Source of the DNA: Treponema sp. | GTDB taxonomy: Bacteria; Spirochaetota; Spirochaetia; Treponematales; Treponemataceae | Direction: 5' to 3' | Length of the DNA stretch: 11,070 bases | NCBI GenBank assembly: GCA_016282455.1 | Contig: JAEEKM010000030.1 | Span: forward strand, 1-11,070 | In this document: piece after piece, positions 1 through 5,578 of the stretch | Position numbering within the stretch: the stretch's first letter is position 1 | How the letters are laid out: each line of letters opens with the position of its first letter | Notes under the pieces: generated by a model | Told to the model about the DNA's origin: nothing | Database searches by the model: none | What the model saw: only the letters and a program-made list of their open reading frames with translations | Translations under genes and position numbers: made by a program

Positions 1-133
1 ATTTAGTCACCCATGCAGACAAAGTATTTGGTTTAATGCCGTATTCTGGAGCGAATACTGTCTGTGATTTTCCTGACTGAATGTATTCTTCAACAATTTT
101 CTGACGTTCTTCACGGCTGTAATTTGATCTCAT
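1..133 (-). CDS. IS66-type TnpA-like helix-turn-helix protein (N-terminal part)
   Basis: Forty-four codons are visible from the ATG at 133 to the window edge, and the C-terminus is cut off. The peptide begins MRSNYSREERQKIVEEYIQS and continues to a segment reading FAPEYGIKPNTLSAWV. This has the helix-turn-helix layout of transposase accessory proteins such as IS66 TnpA or IS3 OrfA: a basic N-terminus, a first helix, then a recognition helix ending in a Trp. The start has a purine-rich ribosome site (GGTGGAAG) about 6 nt upstream. In IS66 elements TnpA is needed for transposition together with TnpB and the DDE transposase TnpC, which would lie to the left of this window. The flanking GTAAGCG tip favours IS66 over IS3. 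Whether the element is intact cannot be judged. Confidence 0.7.
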   Translation of the reverse strand, partial: MRSNYSREERQKIVEEYIQSGKSQTVFAPEYGIKPNTLSAWVTK

Positions 134-197
134 AATTTCTTCCACCTTGCGTAGAAGTTTAGAGCAATGATTTATTTTTGGAAAATACATGAGAATT

Positions 198-206
198 GAC
201 GCTTAC
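198..206 (-). repeat. Outer terminal inverted repeat tip of the IS66-like element
   Basis: On the minus strand these bases read GTAAGCGTC, the start pattern of IS66-family ends. The matching inverted copy would lie outside the window, so only one end is seen. The position fits because it falls exactly where the interrupted SH3 reading frame resumes at 207. Confidence 0.55.
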
Positions 207-312
207 CAACAACTGGGTACAGGTAGAAGTTCTTTCTAGCGCAAAAGACAAAGACGGTAAAGAAATAAAAACAGGCACAACAGGCTGGTGCTACGGCGGA
301 TATTTGGATTAA
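207..312 (+). pseudogene. C-terminal remnant of an SH3-domain protein
   Basis: Codons from 208 read NNWVQVEVLSSAKDKDGKEI and then a tail ending TGWCYGGYLD and a TAA stop at 310. The Trp-Val-x-Val strand, the polar hairpin and the closing TGWCYGGYL segment are typical of the end of bacterial SH3 domains as found in many secreted treponeme proteins. Only the last 34 codons remain. There is no in-frame start, and the sequence upstream of 207 belongs to the IS66-like element, with an in-frame TGA at 190. I infer that insertion of the element cut the gene; the 5' part may survive on the far side of it. The remnant is probably not expressed as a functional protein. Confidence 0.65.
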
Positions 313-356
313 GCTCTTTTTGCGAAGAACTTGTTATGGTAAAGATAATAAAAACA

Positions 357-421
357 AAATCCAAACTTTCAACTGCTTAATTATATGTAATATATGGGGT
401 AAGTTTGAAAAGTTTGGATTT
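357..421. repeat. AT-rich inverted repeat, possible terminator of the minus-strand operon
   Basis: The left arm (357-372) and right arm (405-421) are complementary over 13 consecutive bases (AAATCCAAACTTT), then a one-base bulge and three more pairs, with a 32-base loop between. Read on the minus strand, the second arm is followed by TGTTTTTATTATC, a T-rich tract. With the mocA-like stop at 538, this could be a weak intrinsic terminator for that operon. The stem is only about a third G+C and the loop is long, so it could equally be a small dispersed repeat. The rest of 313-475 holds no convincing gene. Confidence 0.4.
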
Positions 422-475
422 ATAAAAAGAAGGGATAACACCGGAAACGAAGACCTTGTAAAATTTTCTGTGTAA

Positions 476-534
476 ATGGCTGACAACCTTTATGATATAG
501 TAGAAAAATACATCTCCGCCTGGAACACTCCCGA
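476..534 (+). pseudogene. Possible N-terminal remnant of an NTF2/SnoaL-like protein
   Basis: The frame opens with ATG at 476, directly after a stop, and reads MADNLYDIVEKYISAWNTPE before running into the 3' end of the oppositely oriented oxidoreductase gene. A short first helix with a Y-I-x-A-W-N pattern is how many SnoaL/NTF2-like proteins start, but the rest of the fold is absent and later codons are only antisense to the neighbouring gene. No clear ribosome-binding site precedes it. I read it as a truncated gene start brought next to mocA by a deletion or rearrangement. Chance resemblance is quite possible. Confidence 0.3.
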
Positions 535-537
535 AAT

Positions 538-1509
538 TTATTTTTCAAAGGGGAACTTTATTCCAAAGATTTCCCTTATTTTATCCATCTGCCTCATAAT
601 CTCAAGGCTCTCTGAATGTGGCATTTCAGGACATTCTATTTTTCCTTCTTCAATTGCTTTTTTGCAGGAAAGCACCTGGTACTCGTAACCGGTAATCTGC
701 TTTGGAGGAAGGATTTCTTTTTTAACGTTACCGCCTGCATCATACACGATGATTCGGCTGGGGTCATTTATGTTTTCCACAACAATGTATCCGTCACGCC
801 CGGTAATAAGCCCCCGCCTGTCAGTGTGTGCATACATTGTGCTGAACATGGTAGCCATGGCTTTGTTTTTGTAAGTGAGAGTTACGGAGTTCTGTCCGTC
901 AACTCCAGTGCCTGTTGCAATCATGTGGGCATCAATTTTTTCTATATCATTTCCAAGAACCATGCTGGAAAAATTCAAGGAGTAAACGGTAAGGTCAAGA
1001 AGACATCCACCCGCAAGGGCTGGTTCCACAAGGCGTTTAACATGATCAATTTTATAGCCCAGGTTTGAGTCCACGCACACAACTTCGCCGATTTCATTTG
1101 CAGTAATTAAATCAGAAATGATTTTTCTTGACGGCATGTAGCGGGTCCATATTGCTTCTGCAAGAAGAAGATTATTTTTTCTTGCAGTTAAAATCATCTC
1201 TTCTGCCTGACTTGCATTTGCGGCAAAGGCTTTTTCACAGAGAACGGGGTGTCCCGCATTCAGGGCTTTTATTGTCCATTCATGGTGATGGGAATGAGGA
1301 AGGGCAACGTAGATTAAATCCACCTTAGGGTCAGAAAGAAGTTCTTCGTAGGAGCCATAAGCTTTTGTCATTCCAAACTTTTCTGAAAAACTTTTTGCTT
1401 TGTCTAATGAGCGGGAGGCAATTGCATAGTTTTCAACCTCAGGCAGGGAAGCAATAGTTTCTGCCAACTTACCTGCAATTCCGCCTGCACCAAGTATTCC
1501 AACTTTCAT
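538..1509 (-). CDS. Gfo/Idh/MocA-family NAD(P)-dependent oxidoreductase, dihydrodiol-dehydrogenase-like
   Basis: The 323-residue product has an N-terminal Rossmann domain with GAGGIAG at residues 7-13 and the family's central segment ALPHSHHHEWTIKALNAG followed by CEKAF (residues 91-95). The catalytic-domain motif GGCLLDLTVYS (167-177) follows, with Lys93, Asp172 and Tyr176 at the usual functional positions. The segment AEAIWTRYMP near residue 120 points to the dihydrodiol dehydrogenase-like branch, many of whose members oxidise sugars or sugar derivatives. The substrate cannot be told. The Pro usually found in the EKP motif is Ala here. I chose the ATG at 1509 rather than the in-frame start at 1566 because GGAGG sits 5 nt upstream and the Rossmann fold begins at once. 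It is the last gene of the unit, 31 nt after the glycosidase gene. The C-terminus looks complete. Confidence 0.88.
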   Translation of the reverse strand: MKVGILGAGGIAGKLAETIASLPEVENYAIASRSLDKAKSFSEKFGMTKAYGSYEELLSDPKVDLIYVALPHSHHHEWTIKALNAGHPVLCEKAFAANASQAEEMILTARKNNLLLAEAIWTRYMPSRKIISDLITANEIGEVVCVDSNLGYKIDHVKRLVEPALAGGCLLDLTVYSLNFSSMVLGNDIEKIDAHMIATGTGVDGQNSVTLTYKNKAMATMFSTMYAHTDRRGLITGRDGYIVVENINDPSRIIVYDAGGNVKKEILPPKQITGYEYQVLSCKKAIEEGKIECPEMPHSESLEIMRQMDKIREIFGIKFPFEK

Positions 1510-1514
1510 TTTTT

Positions 1515-1519
1515 CCTCC
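1515..1519 (-). promoter_or_regulatory. Ribosome-binding site fixing the oxidoreductase start
   Basis: GGAGG on the minus strand lies 5 nt before the ATG at 1509. It supports this start over an upstream in-frame ATG that would overlap the glycosidase gene and add 19 residues unlike the family. Confidence 0.75.
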
Positions 1520-1540
1520 GGATAAATTCTCAAAAACTTT

Positions 1541-3253
1541 TTATCTGGCACCCTGCAGAGGAACAACCCCCTGCACCGGGAACTCTCCGTTCAGGGCACC
1601 AAATAGGGCTGCAAAAGAATAGTCGCAGTAAGAATAGCCGCAGAGAATGGTATCTGCAAAATCAAAATCCTTCATCACAAAAACGGGCGAGAGAATGGAA
1701 AGAACAATTACATTTTTTTTCATGCCCTTAAGCCGTCTTGCAATGTCTGCCGTGTGTTCGTTGTAAACATTTATAATAATCGTATCGTAAGAACGGGCCA
1801 CATCTACAAAACGGGTTCCATTCCATTCATCAAAGTTTCTGTTGTCGGAATGAAGTTCGTAACTGTAATGAAAGGTGCTTGCATTGGGGTAGCGTTTTTT
1901 TCCTTCGCCGTAAAGAGAAAGAAATGGTCCTGCAATAAGAACCCTCTCTCCTTCCTGAGGGTGAAAAGGAAAACACTTACCTTTTTTTAAGAGCGCGATT
2001 GAACGGCAGGCCTGTTCAAGAAAAAATTTCTGTCCGTCTTTGTCCGGAATAAATTCGTAGATATGATTTTCATCCGGGTAAAGGGGAGCGGCATTTTCAC
2101 TTTTAAAATAGACAAGTTTATTGTAAACCACACGGGTTGCCGCATCCACAACACGGGCCTTAAACTCAGGATCTGTTTTCATAAGTTCAAGGTTTCTTGT
2201 CCACAGCTGGTCGTTCAGGTTTGCAGTAGTAGAAGAAATGATTATGTCGTTACCGGCTTCAATTGCCATGGTAAAGGCTCTGTGCACGGAACCTGCAAAA
2301 ATTGTTGCACCGTTCATCATCATGTCGTCGGTGATTATCATTCCCTTAAAGCCCAGCTGATTTCTTAAAAGTCCCAGCAGCATTTTTTTGGAAAGGGAAG
2401 CGGGAGTTGCATCTCCTTCTATTTTTGGAAAAGAAAGATGACCGCTCATGATTGCAGGAATGTTTGATTGAATAAGATATTTAAAGGGAACAAGTTCACG
2501 GGTCTGCATTGTAGAAAAATCTATGTCAATTAAAGGGAGGCGTCCGTGGCTGTCAAGACTTGTGTCTCCGTGGCCCGGAAAATGTTTTGCAGTGGGAATG
2601 ACACCTGCATCCATTGAACCGCGGGAAAAAGCTTCTCCTAAAATACCAACATTTTCTGCATCAGAACTAAAGGAACGGGGACCAATAACCGTAGACTTAA
2701 GGTTTGAATACAAGTCCACCGCAGGAGCAAAGTTCATGTTTATTCCAAGCGCTTTAATCTCACGGTTTATGTAGTAGCCTGAATAATATGCATCAATTGG
2801 AAAACCAGACGAACCAATTGCAAGGTTACCGGGAGTGTCACTTGTCTCTCCCTTTACATGACGGATCCATCCGCCCTCCTGGTCTGTTGCAACAAAAAGC
2901 GGAATTTTAAAACGCCTGTCTGCTGCCTTCTCCTGAAGTGACCGCACGGATTTTGCCACTAGTTTTATGTCATCTGTGTTCCAGCCAAAAACCTTTACGC
3001 TGCCTAAGCCCCTCTGAGTTACCCAGGCATTTAACAAATCACTTGGTTCAGCCCCCGCCCATCCGAACATAAGAATCTGTGCAAGCTGTTCTTCGTCTGT
3101 CATGCGGGAAACAAGAGTTTCTGAAAGTTTTTCTGCAGGATAGTTACTCCAGAAGTCAACGTTTGCGGGAAGTTCTTCTGCAAAAAGAGGCATTAAAGAA
3201 AATGAAAAAAAAGACAGGAGGACTTTTAAAAAACCAAACCTGGGAAACTTCAT
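1541..3253 (-). CDS. Exported family 3 glycoside hydrolase, NagZ-like beta-N-acetylhexosaminidase
   Basis: The 570-residue product starts with a basic stretch and hydrophobic core ending LFA-EE near residue 25, a Sec signal peptide without a lipobox Cys, so it should act outside the cytoplasmic membrane. The GH3 TIM-barrel covers about residues 40-385. Visible motifs are TDQEGGWIRHV (123-133), KHFPGHGDTSLDSH (223-236) and ITDDMMMNGA (307-316). In NagZ enzymes the Asp-x-His pair on the second motif (here Asp234/His236) is the acid/base dyad, and the Asp of the third (here Asp309) is the nucleophile, which separates them from beta-glucosidase-type GH3. About 185 further residues form a C-terminal domain, as in two-domain NagZ of Bacillus. 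The likely substrate is a GlcNAc-containing muropeptide or chito-oligosaccharide. Its ATG overlaps the trxB stop (ATGA), with GAGG 7 nt upstream, indicating translational coupling. Confidence 0.9.
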   Translation of the reverse strand: MKFPRFGFLKVLLSFFSFSLMPLFAEELPANVDFWSNYPAEKLSETLVSRMTDEEQLAQILMFGWAGAEPSDLLNAWVTQRGLGSVKVFGWNTDDIKLVAKSVRSLQEKAADRRFKIPLFVATDQEGGWIRHVKGETSDTPGNLAIGSSGFPIDAYYSGYYINREIKALGINMNFAPAVDLYSNLKSTVIGPRSFSSDAENVGILGEAFSRGSMDAGVIPTAKHFPGHGDTSLDSHGRLPLIDIDFSTMQTRELVPFKYLIQSNIPAIMSGHLSFPKIEGDATPASLSKKMLLGLLRNQLGFKGMIITDDMMMNGATIFAGSVHRAFTMAIEAGNDIIISSTTANLNDQLWTRNLELMKTDPEFKARVVDAATRVVYNKLVYFKSENAAPLYPDENHIYEFIPDKDGQKFFLEQACRSIALLKKGKCFPFHPQEGERVLIAGPFLSLYGEGKKRYPNASTFHYSYELHSDNRNFDEWNGTRFVDVARSYDTIIINVYNEHTADIARRLKGMKKNVIVLSILSPVFVMKDFDFADTILCGYSYCDYSFAALFGALNGEFPVQGVVPLQGAR

Positions 3254-4197
3254 CTGTAAACCTCATTTTTCTTTTCACGCACAAAAAGTCCGGCCTGGTA
3301 AGCGGCAATTGCACCGTCGCTTGCGGCAGTTATAATCTGACGGAAGGGTTTAGAGCGCACGTCCCCTGCGGCAAAAAGACCGGGAACAAGGGTTGCCATT
3401 TTTTCATCAGTAACAATATAACCCGATTCATCTTTGCGTAAAATTTCAAAGAGTTCCGTTCTTGGAATCATGCCTACAAAAATAAAAATTCCGTCACAGG
3501 AAATTTCTTTTTCTGTAGAAGTACAGTCACCCTGGTTCTGCGTAATTATTATAGAAGAAACTTTTTTGTCTCCGCGAATTTCTTTTACAACGGAATTAAA
3601 TTCCACACTGATTTTTGGATTTGAAAGTACCCGTTCAGCCACCGCCTTTTGTGCACGGAAGGAACTTTTTCTGTGAACTACAGTTACATGAGAACAAAGT
3701 GTAGAAAGATACATGGCTTCGTCGCAGGCAGAATCTCCGCCGCCAACAACAATTACATTTTTGTTGCGAAAGAAGGGACCGTCACAGGTTGCGCAGTAAG
3801 AGACACCCCGCCCTTCAAATTCTTTTTCACCTGGAACATTAAGTTTTCTGTGTCCTGCTCCTGTGGCAAGAAGAAGTGTGAGGGAACGGTAAAGACCCGA
3901 AGAAGTATTTACTAAAAAATCATTTCCGATTTTATCTATGGAAGAAACACTTGTCTGAATAATTTCTGCACCAAAAGCTTTTGCCTGTTCTTCCATAGAG
4001 CCAATAAATGAAGCGCCATCTACGGAAGGGAAAAGACCAGGATAGTTTTCCAGATGCATGATGTTAAGCACCTGTCCTCCGGGAAGTGACTGGTCAATTA
4101 CAAGAGTTTTAAGTCCGGCACGTGAAGCATACTGAGCCGCAGAAAGCCCCGCAGCTCCAGCACCGATTATGATAAAATCGTATTCATTGTGTGGCAA
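3250..4197 (-). CDS. trxB: Thioredoxin reductase
   Basis: This 315-residue flavoprotein would pass electrons from NADPH through FAD to thioredoxin. The FAD-binding motif IGAGAAG lies at residues 11-17. The redox-active CATC pair (Cys135, Cys138) sits within the NADPH domain, whose nucleotide motif is GGGDSA (152-157). HRKSSFRA (175-182) supplies the basic residues that usually bind the NADPH 2'-phosphate. GLFAAGDVR near the C-terminus is the second FAD motif. Length and order match the low-molecular-weight bacterial enzyme. The start is a TTG: no in-frame ATG lies nearby, and the ribosome site AGGA overlaps the purA stop codon 7 nt upstream. The purA gap is 9 nt, and the 3' end overlaps the glycosidase gene. 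This placement suggests co-transcription with purA and reduced or coupled initiation. Confidence 0.95.
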   Translation of the reverse strand: MPHNEYDFIIIGAGAAGLSAAQYASRAGLKTLVIDQSLPGGQVLNIMHLENYPGLFPSVDGASFIGSMEEQAKAFGAEIIQTSVSSIDKIGNDFLVNTSSGLYRSLTLLLATGAGHRKLNVPGEKEFEGRGVSYCATCDGPFFRNKNVIVVGGGDSACDEAMYLSTLCSHVTVVHRKSSFRAQKAVAERVLSNPKISVEFNSVVKEIRGDKKVSSIIITQNQGDCTSTEKEISCDGIFIFVGMIPRTELFEILRKDESGYIVTDEKMATLVPGLFAAGDVRSKPFRQIITAASDGAIAAYQAGLFVREKKNEVYR

Positions 4198-4206
4198 AGG
4201 AAAATC

Positions 4207-5430
4207 CTATTTCCAGACAGATTTTCTGATGAAGGTTTCGTCTCTTTCGTAACCCACGCTGATGATGTCAACCGGAGTCTGAGTAAAGCCTTCAATGAAC
4301 TCAATGTAAGCCTTTGCCTGTTTTGGCAGTTTGCGGTAGCTCTTGATTTCCTTAAGCGGAGTCTTCCATCCGTCAAACTTTTCAAGAACAGGTTTTGCAT
4401 TGTTAAGGTCATCAATGTTTGCAGGGAAGTCTGTTACAATCTTTCCGTTGATTTCGTATGCAACACAAGCCTCAATCTGATCCATTGCATCATAAATGTC
4501 CAGGTGAGTAAGAACAAGTCCGTCCATGCTGTTTACACGGCAGGCATAGCGCAGGGCAACCAGGTCAAGGTAACCGCATCTTCTTGCACGACCTGTTGTT
4601 ACACCGTATTCACGACCGGTATTGCGAACGTAGTCACAAAGTTCACCTTCGCTTTCGGCATTAAACTCTGTAGGCATTGGTCCGTTACCAACGCGGGTTT
4701 CGTATGCTTTGAAAACACCAAGAATCTTGTCAAGATCGTGGGGTCCGATTCCACATCCTGTTTCGGCACCGGCAGCACAGCTTGCACCGCTTGAAACATA
4801 AGGATATGTTCCTGAATCAATGTCCAGCATTGCACCCTGGGCACCTTCAAAAAGAATATTGTCCTTGCGGTACTCCCACATCTTTGCAGTAAGGTCTACC
4901 CTCATGCTCAGAAGCTGGTCACGATATTTGTTAAGGTATTCAAGGTCTTCGCCGTCAAACTCTGCCATCTTTTCTTTCCAGTCCAGGTCGGCAAGACGAA
5001 GTCCGTCACGGTGAGATTTTTCGCTGTAGGCAATTCCGATTCCGCTTCCGGTAGTTCCGATTGGTCTCTTTCTCTGAGAATCGCGGTCTTTGTCCATCTG
5101 GCGGTATTTTGGAAGAATAATGTGAGCACGGTCAGAAATGAAAACCCTGCCTTCCCAGTTAATTCCGTTTTCTTTGAGCATTGCAAGTTCTGCAAAAAGT
5201 TTCTCCGGGTCAATCACCATGCCCGCACCAAGAAACACTTTTTTCTCGGGGTAAAGGATTCCGCTTGGAACCTGATGAAGAGCGAACTGCTTTCCGTCAA
5301 CAACAATAGTGTGTCCTGCATTTGGACCGCCGGCATAGCGAACCACATACTTGGCATCTTCTGCAAGGTAGTCTACAATCTTACCTTTTCCTTCATCGCC
5401 CCACTGGGCACCGATAATCACGACTTTCAT
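4207..5430 (-). CDS. purA: Adenylosuccinate synthetase
   Basis: The enzyme joins IMP and aspartate using GTP to make adenylosuccinate, the committed step to AMP, in the cytoplasm. The 407-residue product begins with the signature QWGDEGKGK (residues 9-17, catalytic Asp12). GGPNAGHT follows, with the catalytic His40. Further along come IGTTGSGIGIAY (IMP binding), EGAQGAMLDIDSGTYPYV, and TTGRARRCGYLD, which contains the Arg-rich loop that contacts IMP and GTP. It is slightly shorter than the roughly 430-residue E. coli enzyme but all core motifs are present. The ATG at 5430 is preceded by AGGAG about 10 nt upstream. It is the first gene of the minus-strand unit, and a promoter candidate lies about 40-70 nt upstream. 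No purine riboswitch or clear PurR operator was seen. Confidence 0.96.
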   Translation of the reverse strand: MKVVIIGAQWGDEGKGKIVDYLAEDAKYVVRYAGGPNAGHTIVVDGKQFALHQVPSGILYPEKKVFLGAGMVIDPEKLFAELAMLKENGINWEGRVFISDRAHIILPKYRQMDKDRDSQRKRPIGTTGSGIGIAYSEKSHRDGLRLADLDWKEKMAEFDGEDLEYLNKYRDQLLSMRVDLTAKMWEYRKDNILFEGAQGAMLDIDSGTYPYVSSGASCAAGAETGCGIGPHDLDKILGVFKAYETRVGNGPMPTEFNAESEGELCDYVRNTGREYGVTTGRARRCGYLDLVALRYACRVNSMDGLVLTHLDIYDAMDQIEACVAYEINGKIVTDFPANIDDLNNAKPVLEKFDGWKTPLKEIKSYRKLPKQAKAYIEFIEGFTQTPVDIISVGYERDETFIRKSVWK

Positions 5431-5470
5431 TTTTCATGCGCTCCTGTTTTGGAGAGGTTTTTGCCCCTGC

Positions 5471-5499
5471 ATACTATCACTTTTTAACTTTTTTGACCA
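5471..5499 (-). promoter_or_regulatory. Candidate sigma-70 promoter for the purA unit
   Basis: On the minus strand TGGTCA (-35, bases 5499-5494) and TAGTAT (-10, bases 5476-5471) are separated by 17 nt. TGA directly before the -10 gives an extended -10 (TGn) pattern, which can offset the weak hexamers. Transcription would start near 5464, giving a leader of about 35 nt that carries the AGGAG ribosome site. Confidence 0.5.
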
Positions 5500-5528
5500 T
5501 AGGGGAGAAAAATAAGAGTAAAATTCAT

Positions 5529-5557
5529 TTGAAAAAGCAGAAATTTGACCTTATAAT
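5529..5557 (+). promoter_or_regulatory. Strong sigma-70 promoter for the chemosensory operon
   Basis: TTGAAA (5529-5534) and a consensus TATAAT (5552-5557) are spaced by exactly 17 nt, with an A/T-rich stretch upstream. Transcription would begin around 5564, leaving only about 15 nt of leader, which just contains TAGGA 7 nt before the ATG at 5579. No sigma-28 type flagellar promoter was seen, so the operon appears to be read by the housekeeping sigma factor. Confidence 0.72.
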
Positions 5558-5578
5558 ATTAAAAGGTAGGATTTACTT

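Larger units (their letters stand above)
1..206 (-). mobile_element. IS66-family insertion sequence, one end (partial)
   Basis: The element runs off the left edge and ends at about position 206. Read on the minus strand, its outer tip is GTAAGCGTCAATTCTC; IS66-family ends are known to begin with GTAA, often GTAAGCG. The first gene inward, 73 nt from the tip, is a small helix-turn-helix protein like IS66 TnpA, which is the usual position for tnpA. Immediately outside the tip, plus-strand coding sequence for an SH3 domain starts in mid-domain, as expected for an insertion junction. IS66 elements usually make 8-bp target duplications, so bases 207-214 (CAACAACT) would be one copy; the other lies outside the window. 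The family assignment is inference from tip sequence plus ORF character. Confidence 0.7.

Noticed and set aside
357..421. An integron attC site, since some treponemes carry large integrons
   Set aside because: The repeat lacks the conserved GTTRRRY and RYYYAAC core sites and no integron cassette or integrase is nearby.
313..475. A plus-strand frame open for about 50 codons ending ...NTGNEDLVKFSV at 475
   Set aside because: It has no start codon with a ribosome site, its composition is driven by AT-rich DNA, and it passes straight through the inverted repeat. I cannot support it as a gene.
4189..4794. A 201-codon plus-strand open frame opposite purA
   Set aside because: purA has all catalytic motifs in the other strand. 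The plus-strand peptide has no recognisable fold and no promoter or ribosome site.
5436..5453. A hairpin in the purA leader (CTCC/GGAG) that might hide the ribosome site
   Set aside because: The stem is only 4 bp with a 6-nt loop; too weak to call a regulatory structure.
5011..5487. A 158-codon plus-strand open frame running through the 5' end of purA into the intergenic region
   Set aside because: It overlaps the purA start and promoter candidate and has no domain features; it is an antisense artefact.
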